Part shown: positions 25,219 to 36,047 of the stretch, in pieces
How the letters are laid out: each line of letters starts with the position of its first letter
Position numbering within the stretch: position 1 is the first letter of the stretch
Origin: Mycolicibacterium aichiense
GTDB taxonomy: Bacteria > Actinomycetota > Actinomycetes > Mycobacteriales > Mycobacteriaceae
Length of the DNA stretch: 64,000 nucleotides
NCBI RefSeq assembly: GCF_010726245.1
Contig: NZ_AP022561.1
Coordinates: 806,001 to 870,000, forward strand
Direction of reading: 5' to 3'
Position numbers and translations under genes: made by a program
The notes under the pieces: generated by a model
The model's database searches: none
The model's input: only the letters and a program-made list of their open reading frames with translations
Told to the model about the DNA's origin: nothing

Positions 25219-25650
25219 ATGCAGAAGGCCCTGGCGCCCGAAATCTCCACTTGGCCCGCTGACAACCCGCAGCTGATCGGCAGTGAATGTGCCAGCTGTT
25301 CGGCTGTGGTCTTTCCGAGTCAGGACCGGTGCCCGCGGTGCAGTGCGGGCGGCATGAACGAGGTAACACTGCCGCGGCGTGGCACCCTGGTGGCCTGGAC
25401 CACTCAGGGGTTCCCGCCCGGAGCGCCCTACATCGGCCCTACCGGAAAGGATTTCGTGCCGTTCGGCGTCGGCCTGGTGCAGCTCGGCCTGGGGGAAGAA
25501 GCCGTCGTGCGCGTCGAAGGCCGGCTCACCGAGAACGATCCGGAGAAGCTGAAGTGGGGCATGGACGTCGAGCTCACCATGATCCCGTTCGCGACCGACG
25601 CCGACGGCAATGAGGTCGTCACGTTCGCGTTCGCACCGGTGGGGGCGTGA
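25219..25650 (+). CDS. OB-fold/zinc-ribbon DUF35 protein (thiolase partner)
   Basis: A 143-residue protein from ATG 25219; upstream frame extension is non-conserved. The N-terminal rubredoxin-like zinc ribbon has C-x2-C pairs CASC and CPRC at about residues 25-41. The OB-fold follows (TLVAWTTQGFPP, FGVGLVQLG, VRVEGRL). DUF35 proteins bind acyl-CoA and act as obligate partners of thiolase-like enzymes, as in ChsH2 with Ltp2. The overlap GTGA with the next gene implies coupled translation and a stable complex. Confidence 0.85.
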   Translation: MQKALAPEISTWPADNPQLIGSECASCSAVVFPSQDRCPRCSAGGMNEVTLPRRGTLVAWTTQGFPPGAPYIGPTGKDFVPFGVGLVQLGLGEEAVVRVEGRLTENDPEKLKWGMDVELTMIPFATDADGNEVVTFAFAPVGA

Positions 25651-26801
25651 GCGGCATGAGCAATGACGTTGCGATCATCGGCGTCGGCCTGCATCCGTTC
25701 GGCCGGTTCGACAAGACCGCCATGCAGATGGGTGCCGAGGCGATCGAGCTGGCACTGCAGGATTCGGGTGCGCAGTGGAAGGACATCCAGTTCGGTTTCG
25801 GCGGCAGCTATGAGGTGTCCAACCCCGACGCAGTGACGCGCCTGGTCGGCCTGACCGGCATCACGTTCACCAACGTCTTCAATGCCTGCGCCACCGCGGC
25901 GAGCGCGATCCAGCAGACCGCGGACACGATCCGGCTCGGCAAGTACGACATCGGCATCGCGGTGGGCCTGGACAAGCACCCGCGCGGCGCGTTCACCGAC
26001 GACCCGGCCAAGCTGGCGCTGCCGCAGTGGTATGCCGAGAACGGGCAGTTCGTCACCACAAAGTTCTTCGGTATCAAGGCCAACCGGTACATCCATGATC
26101 ACGGCATCTCCGAGGAGACGCTGGCGCGGGTGGCCAACAAGAACTTCCGCAACGGTGTGCTGAATCCGAATGCCTTCCGCCGCAAGGAGATCTCCGTTGA
26201 GGAGATCATGGCCTCGCCGGTGCTGAACTACCCGCTGCGGCAGTACATGTTCTGCGCTCCCGATGAGGGTGCCGCCGCGGTGGTCATGTGCCGCGCCGAC
26301 ATCGCGCACCGCTTCACCGACAAGCCGGTCTACGTGCGCGCCAGCGAGATTCGTACCCGGACCTTCGGCGCCTACGAGGTGCACGGCACCTCGGCCCCGC
26401 TCGACGAGGACGTGTCGCCGACCGTCTACGCCGCCAAGGCGGCCTATGAGCAGGCCGGGATCGGTCCCGAGGACATCGACATCGCGCAGCTGCAGGACAC
26501 CGATGCCGGTGCCGAGATCATCCACATGGCCGAGACCGGTCTGTGCGCCGACGGCGAGCAGGAGAAGCTGCTGGCCGACGGGGCCACCGAGATCGGTGGC
26601 TCGCTGCCGATCAACACCGATGGTGGCCTGATCGCCAACGGTGAGCCGATCGGTGCGTCGGGTCTGCGGCAGATGCACGAGCTGGTGCGACAGCTGCGCG
26701 GCGAGGCCGGCGAACGTCAGGTGCCGGGCAACCCCCGGGTGGGCTTGGCGCAGGTGTACGGTGCGCCCGGAACCGCTTCGGCGACAATACTTTCGCTCTA
26801 G
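25647..26801 (+). CDS. thiolase-superfamily protein (SCP2/Ltp-like), possible CoA-thioester retro-aldolase
   Basis: A 384-residue thiolase fold from GTG 25647. The N-terminal nucleophile position is kept as C81 in FNACATAASAI. However, the usual GHP histidine is replaced by E333 in NGEPIGASG, and the C-terminal catalytic Cys loop is replaced by QVYGAPGTASATIL. A normal Claisen thiolase needs both. The steroid side-chain aldolase Ltp2 is a known thiolase-fold enzyme that works with a DUF35 partner. With the DUF35 gene immediately upstream, a retro-aldol or another non-thiolytic reaction is inferred. The stop interlocks with that of the convergent PE-PPE gene. Confidence 0.82.
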   Translation: MSGMSNDVAIIGVGLHPFGRFDKTAMQMGAEAIELALQDSGAQWKDIQFGFGGSYEVSNPDAVTRLVGLTGITFTNVFNACATAASAIQQTADTIRLGKYDIGIAVGLDKHPRGAFTDDPAKLALPQWYAENGQFVTTKFFGIKANRYIHDHGISEETLARVANKNFRNGVLNPNAFRRKEISVEEIMASPVLNYPLRQYMFCAPDEGAAAVVMCRADIAHRFTDKPVYVRASEIRTRTFGAYEVHGTSAPLDEDVSPTVYAAKAAYEQAGIGPEDIDIAQLQDTDAGAEIIHMAETGLCADGEQEKLLADGATEIGGSLPINTDGGLIANGEPIGASGLRQMHELVRQLRGEAGERQVPGNPRVGLAQVYGAPGTASATILSL

Positions 26802-28522
26802 ACGTTGGTCTCCTGACCCAGGAATCCCTGGACGGCCTGGATCAGGACGAGCACCTCGATCAGGCCTGCTGTGGTGACCAACCCGGTGGCGGCCGCGATC
26901 GGAAGTCCGATCGCGTTGACCAGCCCGTTGATCACGTCGCCGGACAGCGCCTGCTGAATTCCGCCGAGGAACAGGGTGATTCCGTACGCGGGCAGCATCG
27001 TGACGATGGCGTTGGCGATATCGGCCGTCGGTAGCGCCGCCGCATACAGTGCCGCAGCGGAATTGGAAATGGTGTAGGCGATGTCGGTGATCACCGTCTG
27101 CAGGGTGGAGATGACGCCCGCGGGGGTGGGCAGCGCCGGTGCCGGTCCGAGGCTCGGCGGCTTCAGGGCCGCGAGCTCCTGCCACATCACCCCGCCCGGA
27201 CTGACGTCAGCGGCGAAGGCGTGCAGCCCCTGCCCGATGCCGGCGACGAACAGGTTGGCGACCTGGCCCCAGTTGACATCGGGGATGAAGCCGAAGGTGG
27301 TCTGCTGATTGGCGAATCCGTTGGTGGACCAACCGTATTGCGGATCACCGTATCCGAGGTTCACGATCACCTTCAGCGCGGGCTGCAACAGATCGGCCAC
27401 CGGGGTGCCGATCACGGGCAGTAGGCGCAGCGGTTCGAGCAGCGGCAGGTTCTCGGTGGGGATGATGTAGTACTTCTGGGTGGGATCGGTGGTCGGCAGC
27501 GCAATGGCCGAATTCACCTGCTGGGAGGTCAGGTCCGCGTACTTGGTGTGCACGAAGATGATGCCCAGCCCGGCGTTGAGCACCGACAGGACATTGAGCG
27601 GGTAGCGCGGGAAGTCGGCGAACCCGTCGTACTCCAAGGTGTAGTTCGTTGTGGGGAAGGCGTTTTCCGGGGTAGCGCCATAAAACGGCAGGCCCAGGCT
27701 GGGCAGGTTCAACCCCGGGAAGCGGGACAACATGCCGCCGTTGGGGTTCATCTCGTTGCCGACCAACACAAAGTCGACGGGTGTGCCCGGCGGCAGCTGA
27801 CTCATGATCAGTGATGAGATGATCGCGCTCTGGGAGTAACCGAACACCGTGGCGGTGTTGCCCGCCGCGACCTGTTCGGCGATCGACGCGGCCAGAATCT
27901 GAATGCCCTGTTGCACTGACACATTCAGTGGCAGGCTCTTCACCCCGGTGATCGGATACAGCCCCTCCGGGGTATCCAGCTGAAATGGGATGGACCCCGG
28001 GTACGACGGTGCGATGTACAGATTGAAGACGTTCTGGATGTAGGTGGGTTTGGGGATCGGCACACCGCTGGGGCCCATGATCAACGCCGTGTTCTGGGCG
28101 GCGACAGCCTGGACCAGGCCCTCCGGCGCCAACGTCGTGGCCGCCGCGGGGCGCGCCGAGACGCCGGTGTCGCGACGACTGTAGGCCAGCGCCGCCAACT
28201 CCAGTGGCGAATCGGTGGGCGGCGCGTCGGGCGCCGACGGCTCGGCGGTCGCTGCCGGGGCGGCCTTGGCGGTTGCCCGCGACGTGATCGACTGTGCTCG
28301 CACCGCTGTGGCCGGACGGGCGCGACCCGAAGCGGCCGCGGTAACACCGCGCTTTGCCGGTGCGGCCGCGTTCTGGCTCGATGCCGACCGGGCCGAGCCG
28401 GCATGCGCCGAGGAGCCGCCGTCGTCGTCGGCCCACGCTGTGGCGGCGCCGAACGCCGCGGCACCCACTCCCAGCGCGACCGCCAACCCGCCAACTCGAC
28501 CGATGAAGCCCGCTGCGCGCAC
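26798..28522 (-). CDS. secreted PE-PPE domain serine hydrolase
   Basis: A 574-residue protein from GTG 28522. The N-terminus is a signal peptide (RVGGLAVALGVGAAAFGAATAWA), followed by an Ala/Ser/Pro-rich low-complexity linker to about residue 120. The PE-PPE alpha/beta-hydrolase domain follows, with nucleophile motif GYSQSA near residue 230, and then a hydrophobic C-terminal tail. PE-PPE domains hydrolyse short to medium esters or transfer mycolyl-type acyl groups at the cell envelope. It lacks a PE or PPE N-terminal region, so export would be Sec rather than type VII. It separates fadB from the helicase in this genome. Confidence 0.85.
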   Translation of the reverse strand: MRAAGFIGRVGGLAVALGVGAAAFGAATAWADDDGGSSAHAGSARSASSQNAAAPAKRGVTAAASGRARPATAVRAQSITSRATAKAAPAATAEPSAPDAPPTDSPLELAALAYSRRDTGVSARPAAATTLAPEGLVQAVAAQNTALIMGPSGVPIPKPTYIQNVFNLYIAPSYPGSIPFQLDTPEGLYPITGVKSLPLNVSVQQGIQILAASIAEQVAAGNTATVFGYSQSAIISSLIMSQLPPGTPVDFVLVGNEMNPNGGMLSRFPGLNLPSLGLPFYGATPENAFPTTNYTLEYDGFADFPRYPLNVLSVLNAGLGIIFVHTKYADLTSQQVNSAIALPTTDPTQKYYIIPTENLPLLEPLRLLPVIGTPVADLLQPALKVIVNLGYGDPQYGWSTNGFANQQTTFGFIPDVNWGQVANLFVAGIGQGLHAFAADVSPGGVMWQELAALKPPSLGPAPALPTPAGVISTLQTVITDIAYTISNSAAALYAAALPTADIANAIVTMLPAYGITLFLGGIQQALSGDVINGLVNAIGLPIAAATGLVTTAGLIEVLVLIQAVQGFLGQETNV

Positions 28523-28680
28523 GTTGTACCCCTTTTAGTCACCCGACCACGTGTCGTGGCGAAGACTAGCCTGTTGCCGCGAGGTTCGCTGTCACATTCG
28601 TTTCGCGAACGCAGCGCGCAGGTCAACGGACAACGAATTGTTGCTGTCGGGTGTGACGGGCAACGTTTGGTGTAGCGACC

Positions 28681-30330
28681 TCAGAGTGCCGGGCCGAGCA
28701 AGTCGTCGGCGTCTTTGATGATGTAGCCGTAGCCCTGTTCGGCCAGGAACCGCTGCCGGTGGGCGGCGTACTCGGCGTCGAGGCTGTCGCGGGAGACCAC
28801 GGAGTAGAACACCGCTCCGCCACCGTCGTGCTTGGGACGAAGCAGCCGCCCGAGCCGCTGTGCCTCTTCCTGGCGCGAGCCGAATGTTCCCGAAACCTGA
28901 ACCGCCACCGAGGCTTCCGGCAGGTCGATGGAGAAGTTCGCGACCTTGGACACCACGAGCGTCTTGACCTCACCTCGGCGGAAGGCGTCGAAGAGCTCCT
29001 CGCGCTCGGCGTTCTTCGTCGAACCCTGGATCACCGGAGCGCCCAACTCGGTGCCGAGCTCGTCGAGCTGATCCAGGTAGGCGCCGATCACCAGCGTCGG
29101 CTCGTTGGGATGCTTGGCGAGAATCGACTTCACCACCGCGATCTTCGAGTGCGCGGTCGAGCAGAGCTTGTACCGCTCGTCCGGCTCGGCGACCGCGTAG
29201 AGCATGCGCTCGTTGTCGGTCATGGTCACGCGCACCTCGATGCACTCCGCCGGGGCGATCCACCCCTGAGCTTCGATGTCCTTCCACGGTGCGTCGTAAC
29301 GCTTGGGACCGATCAGGCTGAACACGTCGCCCTCGCGGCCGTCCTCGCGGATCAACGTCGCCGTCAGCCCCAGCCGGCGGCGGGACTGCAGGTCGGCCGT
29401 CATCCGGAACACCGGTGCCGGCAGCAGGTGGACCTCGTCGTAGATGATCAGGCCCCAGTCCCGGCTGTCGAACAGCTCCAGATGCTTGTACTCGCCCTTG
29501 GTGCGGCGGGTGATCACCTGATACGTGGCGATGGTGACGGGCCGGATCTCCTTGCGCTCACCGGAGTACTCGCCGATCTCCTCCTCGGTCAGCGACGTCC
29601 GCGCGATCAGCTCACGCTTCCACTGCCGGCCCGCAACCGTGTTGGTGACCAGGATCAAAGTCGTCGCACCCGCTTTGGCCATCGCCGCCGCGCCCACCAG
29701 CGTCTTGCCCGCGCCACACGGCAGGACCACCACACCCGAGCCGCCGTCCCAGAACGAATCGGCGGCCATCTGCTGGTAGTCGCGGAGTTGCCAACCGTCC
29801 TGGGCGAGGTCGATCGGATGGGCTTCGCCGTCGACGTAGCCCGCCAGGTCCTCGGCCGGCCAGCCGATCTTGAGCAACATCTGCTTGATCCGGCCGCGCT
29901 CACTGGGATGGACGATCACGGTGTCGTCGTCGATCCGCGCGCCGAGCATCGGATTGATCTTCTTGTTGCGCAACACCTCTTCGAGCACCGCCCGGTCGAG
30001 GCTCACCAACGTCAGGCCGTGCGCCGGATGCTTCACCAGCTGCAGCCGGCCATACCGGGCCATCGTGTCGACGATGTCGACCAGCAGCGGCTGCGGCACG
30101 GCATAACGCGAGAAGCTGACCAGCGCGTCGACCACCTGCTCGGCGTCGTGCCCGGCAGCGCGGGCGTTCCACAACGCCAGTGGGGTGATGCGATAGGTGT
30201 GGATGTGTTCGGGGGCGCGTTCGAGCTCCGCGAACGGCGCGATCGCGGAGCGCGCGGCACCGGCAAGCTCGTGGTCGACTTCGAGCAGCACGGTCTTGTC
30301 GGACTGCACGATCAACGGGCCCTCAGTCAT
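28681..30330 (-). CDS. ercc3: XPB/ERCC3-type superfamily 2 DNA helicase
   Basis: A 549-residue helicase. The N-terminal ~180 residues form the damage-recognition-like and thumb-preceding region. Motif I is PCGAGKT at residues 204-210, motif II is YDEVH near 296-300, and motif III is GLTATL. The second RecA domain ends with motif VI QRLGRLLRP. It matches bacterial XPB (Rv0861c type), a 3'-5' ATP-dependent helicase. Its partner Rv0862c-like gene lies just upstream on the same strand, 35 bp away, so the two are likely co-expressed. Confidence 0.93.
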   Translation of the reverse strand: MTEGPLIVQSDKTVLLEVDHELAGAARSAIAPFAELERAPEHIHTYRITPLALWNARAAGHDAEQVVDALVSFSRYAVPQPLLVDIVDTMARYGRLQLVKHPAHGLTLVSLDRAVLEEVLRNKKINPMLGARIDDDTVIVHPSERGRIKQMLLKIGWPAEDLAGYVDGEAHPIDLAQDGWQLRDYQQMAADSFWDGGSGVVVLPCGAGKTLVGAAAMAKAGATTLILVTNTVAGRQWKRELIARTSLTEEEIGEYSGERKEIRPVTIATYQVITRRTKGEYKHLELFDSRDWGLIIYDEVHLLPAPVFRMTADLQSRRRLGLTATLIREDGREGDVFSLIGPKRYDAPWKDIEAQGWIAPAECIEVRVTMTDNERMLYAVAEPDERYKLCSTAHSKIAVVKSILAKHPNEPTLVIGAYLDQLDELGTELGAPVIQGSTKNAEREELFDAFRRGEVKTLVVSKVANFSIDLPEASVAVQVSGTFGSRQEEAQRLGRLLRPKHDGGGAVFYSVVSRDSLDAEYAAHRQRFLAEQGYGYIIKDADDLLGPAL

Positions 30331-30365
30331 GTCAGGCCCATGCGTTCACAACTCATAACGCTCCA

Positions 30366-32663
30366 TTATCCAGCGTCGGCCGACATCACCGACGTCACGC
30401 GATGCACCGCGAACTCCCGCGGGCGGCCCTGAGCGGGATCCCAGGCCATCAGCTGACCCCCGCTGACGGTGAGCGGGCGTACTACCCGCTGGGTGGCGAC
30501 CCCGGCCGCGTCGACATAACCGATCACCACGTCTTTTTGTTCCATGGCCGCCTGCTGCAACAGGGCCATCGAGACCGCCGGATCCAGGCGGACGTTGGCG
30601 AACGGGGTGGTCGAATCCACTCGCCGCAACACCGCCACCACCGAGGCCAGGGTGTCGGTGCTCGGCTTGGGCAACGCGCGGAACGGCCGACGGTGTTGGG
30701 GTGTGGACACCCGTGCACCGCGCTGCCGCAGATCGACGATCGCTCCCGAGGAATCCTCGGCGGCCGGCGCGAAGCCCGCCGTGCGCAACGCCGCGAGCAC
30801 GTCACCGATCGGCGCCTGTGACACCGCCACCGTGGGCGCCAGCAGCCGCACCTCCAGATGTTCCAAAGCCGGCGCGGCCACCGCATGGGCGAGCAGTGTC
30901 GGGTCCTCGCAGCGCAGGAACGACGACGCCATCCCGACCCGCAGCTGGCCATGCCGACGGGCGACATCGTTGATCAGATACGTCAAGCCTTGGGGGACAG
31001 GTGTTTTCGAGTGCCGCTCGAAGAAGGTATGAAGACCGCCCGCGGTGCGCCCGGTATCCAGGGCGTGCCGGATCGAGGATTCGCTGACCCGGTACACCAT
31101 GGCGGCGCCGGCCGATTCCACCGCGGCCACCGCCGCCAGTTCGTCGGCAAGGTCGCGCTGCAGCGGCCCGGGCACCACAACGGTCAGGTCGGCCTGTACC
31201 AGGAAATGGTCGATCGGTGCGGGTAGCGCCTTGCCCATCGCGTCGATCGCGGCGTCCTCGGCGCCGGCGAGCAGCACCCGCGCCGGTGTGCTCAACGCGC
31301 CGCGGCCGATCAGGCCCACGGCGTGGGCTTCGTCGAGCAGGTGCGCGATCGGTTCGGGCTGCAACCGGGCGGCCCACCGCGGTCGGCGCCAGATCAAGGC
31401 CCGTGAAGCGTGCTGCGCATCCACGCCGGAGCCGGGCGGCAGCTCGGCGAGCAGCTCCAGCAGCAGTCGCCGATCCAGCGGTGCGGCCGTCGAATACAGC
31501 GAATCAGACAGTGCGGCATAGGGTTTGCCATCGGGGCCGCGGCTACCGATCAGTCCTGGGCGTGATGGCAAGTCCAGCCAGCTGCCGGCCAGCAGATACC
31601 AACGGGTGGCGGTGGGCGTTTCCATGAATCGGTCCGCGGCCACCGTCGGCGTCCAGTACGGGCTCGCGCCATCCTGGGGTTCGGGGTCGGGTGTGCCGCT
31701 GGCGATCAAGCCGGCCGCCGAGCTGATCTCGAGCACCAGCCCGAGGCGTTGTTCGTCGATTCCGGTCAGCTTGCTCAGCCGCTTGGCTTCGCGCACCCCG
31801 AGGCCGCCGCTGCGCAACTCGGGAACCGGTGTAGCAGAGAGGGTTTCGATGACCAGCTCGATCTCGCGGATCAGGTCAAGGACGGCACCGGCCGCGGCGG
31901 AGTCGACGTCGGCGATGGTGGTGGTGCCAGACACCGGGTCGGGTGCGGTCAGGCTCACCGGGCCGGGCTCCTCGCCGCGCAGCACCTGACCGACGTGCCG
32001 CGGCAGGATCACCGTCTCGGCATCGAGTTGGCGCAGCAGTCCGGCCGCCAGCAGCCGTGGCACCGGCCGGTCGGCGGGCGCGCCCGGCGCGGCGTCACGG
32101 GTGCGGCCCACCGGGGACCCCATCAGCAGCCGGTCCAGCAGTTCGAGCTGGGGTTCGTCGAGGGCGTCGATCGCGGCGGAGATCTCCGCTGCCGAGCGGG
32201 ACGAATCCTCCCCGATCGCCTGGCCGGGATACCAGGGCAGTCCTGCGGCCGCTTCGGCCGACACCCGCAGCTCGCGCTCGCCCCAGACCAGTGCGCGCTC
32301 ACGCAGGTCGTCGAGCGCGGACAGGATCGACTTCTCGTCGGCCCGCTCGCCGACGAGGGCGACCAGCTTGGTCACCGGGGTAGCCGCGGTCTCGGCGTGC
32401 AGCACGATCAGGGCGTCGAGAACGGCAAGCCGCAGGTAGTCCAGCTCGTCGGTGGCGGCCTTGACCGATTGCCGTGCCACCGCGCGGGCGGCCAGCGCGG
32501 CGATGCTGCCGGGGGCCGGCTGGGCAAGATCCGGCCGCAGTTCCAGCAGGCGGATCAGCCGGTCGTCGGGCAGATCGGCCAGCCAGGCGCCCAGCGGCAC
32601 GCCAGGGCTGTCTTCCCGGGTCGCTTCGCTCCTGCCCGCCGGCCGCCCGGACTGTGCACTCAT
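30366..32663 (-). CDS. helicase-associated protein, Rv0862c-like (helicase C-terminal domain family)
   Basis: A 765-residue protein. ATG 32663 is preferred because longer readings enter the spacer and the divergent small gene. It begins SGRPAGRSE and continues with LGAWLADLPDDRLIRLLELRPDLAQP, a conserved SAP-like or winged-helix start. A long alpha-rich body follows, with a C-terminal domain ending in VHRVTSVMS that resembles helicase conserved C-terminal domains. No Walker motifs are present, so it is not itself an ATPase. The fixed pairing with XPB in mycobacteria implies a shared DNA repair or transcription role. Confidence 0.85.
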   Translation of the reverse strand: MSAQSGRPAGRSEATREDSPGVPLGAWLADLPDDRLIRLLELRPDLAQPAPGSIAALAARAVARQSVKAATDELDYLRLAVLDALIVLHAETAATPVTKLVALVGERADEKSILSALDDLRERALVWGERELRVSAEAAAGLPWYPGQAIGEDSSRSAAEISAAIDALDEPQLELLDRLLMGSPVGRTRDAAPGAPADRPVPRLLAAGLLRQLDAETVILPRHVGQVLRGEEPGPVSLTAPDPVSGTTTIADVDSAAAGAVLDLIREIELVIETLSATPVPELRSGGLGVREAKRLSKLTGIDEQRLGLVLEISSAAGLIASGTPDPEPQDGASPYWTPTVAADRFMETPTATRWYLLAGSWLDLPSRPGLIGSRGPDGKPYAALSDSLYSTAAPLDRRLLLELLAELPPGSGVDAQHASRALIWRRPRWAARLQPEPIAHLLDEAHAVGLIGRGALSTPARVLLAGAEDAAIDAMGKALPAPIDHFLVQADLTVVVPGPLQRDLADELAAVAAVESAGAAMVYRVSESSIRHALDTGRTAGGLHTFFERHSKTPVPQGLTYLINDVARRHGQLRVGMASSFLRCEDPTLLAHAVAAPALEHLEVRLLAPTVAVSQAPIGDVLAALRTAGFAPAAEDSSGAIVDLRQRGARVSTPQHRRPFRALPKPSTDTLASVVAVLRRVDSTTPFANVRLDPAVSMALLQQAAMEQKDVVIGYVDAAGVATQRVVRPLTVSGGQLMAWDPAQGRPREFAVHRVTSVMSADAG

Positions 32664-32728
32664 TGTTGACCAGCGTAAAACAGCCGCCTGTGTGCACAAG
32701 CCGGGCCGTGAGATGACAGAATGTTGCC

Positions 32729-32911
32729 GTGGCTGAGAAGAAGACAAGGTATGTCGACAATGGCTGGCCGACCAGCGACCCCGACGACCACGCCGTGAGC
32801 GAGCTGGCCGCCGATCGGACCGGCGCGCTGTCCCCGTTCGGCGACATCACGTTCCCGTTGCCGGCCTCTGACCTGCCGTACCTGCACCCGGTCACCGTCG
32901 TCAACAAGTAG
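32729..32911 (+). CDS. conserved 60-residue protein, Rv0863-like
   Basis: A 60-residue protein from GTG 32729, divergent from the helicase partner and 3 bp upstream of moaC. It is acidic and partly disordered: [57 protein letters not shown] in overview, with a Pro-rich C-terminal half. No fold is recognised. The same position is held by Rv0863 in M. tuberculosis, which supports it as a real conserved gene. Confidence 0.78.
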   Translation: MAEKKTRYVDNGWPTSDPDDHAVSELAADRTGALSPFGDITFPLPASDLPYLHPVTVVNK

Positions 32912-32914
32912 ACG

Positions 32915-33403
32915 GTGACCGACGGACCGCAGCGCCGCCTCTCGCACCTCGACGAGCACGGTGCGGCGCACATGGTCGATGTCACCGACAAGGCCGCCAC
33001 CACACGCACCGCGGTGGCGGCCGGCTCTGTTCACACCACCGCCGAGGTGGTGGAGCTGATCACGGCGGGCGGCCTGCCCAAGGGTGACGCACTCGCGACC
33101 GCGCGGGTGGCCGGGATCCTGGCGGCCAAACGCACATCCGATCTGATTCCGCTGTGCCACCACCTCGCCTTGACCGGGGTCGACATCGAGTTCGCGATCG
33201 GTGACGCCGTCGTCGGCGTGACCGCCTCGGTGCGCACCACCGACCGCACCGGCGTCGAGATGGAGGCGTTGACCGCCGTGAGCGTCGCCGCCCTGACGCT
33301 CTACGACATGATCAAGGCCGTCGACCCTGCCGCGCGCCTCGAGGACATCCGGGTGCTGCGTAAGGAGGGCGGTAAGACCGGCCTGTGGGTGCGCGAGCCA
33401 TGA
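32915..33403 (+). CDS. moaC2: cyclic pyranopterin monophosphate synthase MoaC
   Basis: A 162-residue protein from GTG 32915. Conserved motifs are [17 protein letters not shown] at the N-terminus, [28 protein letters not shown] with the active-site His pair, and [22 protein letters not shown]. With MoaA it converts GTP to cyclic pyranopterin monophosphate in molybdenum cofactor synthesis. It overlaps the next gene by ATGA and begins the moaC2-mog-moaE2 operon syntenic with Rv0864-Rv0866. Confidence 0.95.
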   Translation: MTDGPQRRLSHLDEHGAAHMVDVTDKAATTRTAVAAGSVHTTAEVVELITAGGLPKGDALATARVAGILAAKRTSDLIPLCHHLALTGVDIEFAIGDAVVGVTASVRTTDRTGVEMEALTAVSVAALTLYDMIKAVDPAARLEDIRVLRKEGGKTGLWVREP

Positions 33404-33876
33404 CGCGGTCCGCACGGGTCGTCATCGCCTCCACCCGGGCGGCGACCGGTGTCTACGAGGACCGGACCGGCCCGATCGTCGTCGCCTGGCTCGCCGAGCG
33501 CGGCTTCGACGTACCCGCCGCCAGCGTGGTGGTGGACGGCAACGCCGTCGGGGACGCGCTGCGCGCGGCGATCGACTCTCGCGCCGACGTCGTCATCACC
33601 TCCGGCGGCACCGGAATTTCACCGACCGACGCCACCCCCGAGGCGACCATCGGCGTTCTCGACTATCAGATCCCCGGCCTGGCCGACGCCATCCGCCGGT
33701 CCGGTCTACCTGCGGTGCCGACAGCGGTGCTGTCCCGAGGGGTGTGCGGCGTCGCGGGTCGCACACTGGTGATCAACCTGCCCGGCTCGACGGGCGGGGT
33801 GCGCGACGGACTGTCGGTGCTCGCCGACGTGCTCGACCATGCGCTGGACCAACTGTCCGGAGGGGACCACCGCTGA
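33400..33876 (+). CDS. mog: molybdopterin adenylyltransferase Mog/MoaB
   Basis: A 158-residue MogA/MoaB domain protein from ATG 33400. It has [27 protein letters not shown], the [20 protein letters not shown] phosphate-binding loop, and [13 protein letters not shown] near the C-terminus. It adenylates molybdopterin before metal insertion. It overlaps both neighbours (ATGA at each end), so moaC2, mog and moaE2 are translated as one coupled unit. Confidence 0.93.
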   Translation: MTRSARVVIASTRAATGVYEDRTGPIVVAWLAERGFDVPAASVVVDGNAVGDALRAAIDSRADVVITSGGTGISPTDATPEATIGVLDYQIPGLADAIRRSGLPAVPTAVLSRGVCGVAGRTLVINLPGSTGGVRDGLSVLADVLDHALDQLSGGDHR

Positions 33877-34301
33877 TGACACGCATCCTGCGGGCCGCGC
33901 TCGTCGAGGGCCCGATCTCGCTGACCGAGCACGAAGAGTTGGTCGCCGACGACGCCGCAGGCGCGGTCGTGGGCTTTTCCGGGATGGTGCGTAATCACGA
34001 TGGCGGCCGAGACGTGGTGCGGCTGGAGTATTCGGCGCACCCGATGGCCGAGCAGACCTTGTTCGAGGCGGTCGCCGAGGTGGCCGGGAAAGCCACCGGT
34101 GTGCGGGCGATCGCTGCCAGCCATCGGGTCGGCGTGCTGCAGATCGGGGCCGCCGCCCTGGTGGCCGCCGTGGCGGCCGACCACCGGCAGGCGGCGTTCG
34201 AGGCGTGTGCCTTGCTCGTCGACACCGTCAAAGAGCGGCTACCGGTGTGGAAGCACCAGTTTTTCGCCGACGGAACCGACGAGTGGGTGAACTCGGCGTG
34301 A
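33876..34301 (+). CDS. moaE2: molybdopterin synthase catalytic subunit MoaE
   Basis: A 141-residue protein from ATG 33876. Motifs are [72 protein letters not shown]. The VWKHQ lysine region lies in the active site. It forms the MoaD2-MoaE2 heterotetramer that puts dithiolene sulfurs onto the pterin. Its partner MoaD2 is encoded on the opposite strand at 36064. It ends 4 bp before the convergent rpfA stop. Confidence 0.94.
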   Translation: MTRILRAALVEGPISLTEHEELVADDAAGAVVGFSGMVRNHDGGRDVVRLEYSAHPMAEQTLFEAVAEVAGKATGVRAIAASHRVGVLQIGAAALVAAVAADHRQAAFEACALLVDTVKERLPVWKHQFFADGTDEWVNSA

Positions 34302-34305
34302 TCGC

Positions 34306-35870
<1,565 letters not shown>

Positions 35871-35949
35871 GGGCTGACCTTCGAGAGACGGTAATGGGAT
35901 CGGCGGGACCCGTCATCTTTTGCAAATCCGGGCGTTTCTGGTACTGGCA

Positions 35950-35965
35950 AACCTTAAAAAAGGTT
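35950..35965. promoter_or_regulatory. AT-rich inverted repeat upstream of the rpfA riboswitch
   Basis: AACCTT-AAAA-AAGGTT is a perfect 6-bp inverted repeat with a 4-bp A-tract centre. It lies between the CRP-type site and the riboswitch, near the expected rpfA promoter on the minus strand. It could be a regulator site or part of the core promoter. Confidence 0.45.
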
Positions 35966-36047
35966 AAAGCCCCTAGACAGCCTGACGTTCGCCCAGGTAG
36001 TTCCGCCACTAAACCGCACCGTGGCCATCTCGTTACCTGATCGTGAT

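Noticed and set aside
25428..27185. A 585-codon minus-strand frame across the thiolase-like gene
   Set aside because: It is a shadow of coding bias. It covers parts of three real genes and shows no recognisable fold.
28545..28557. CCACG-TGT-CGTGG inverted repeat upstream of the PE-PPE gene
   Set aside because: The arms are only 5 bp and GC-rich, so chance occurrence in this genome is high.
28759..30432. A 557-codon frame antisense to the XPB helicase
   Set aside because: It has low-complexity composition with no family signature, while the helicase motifs on the minus strand are all intact.
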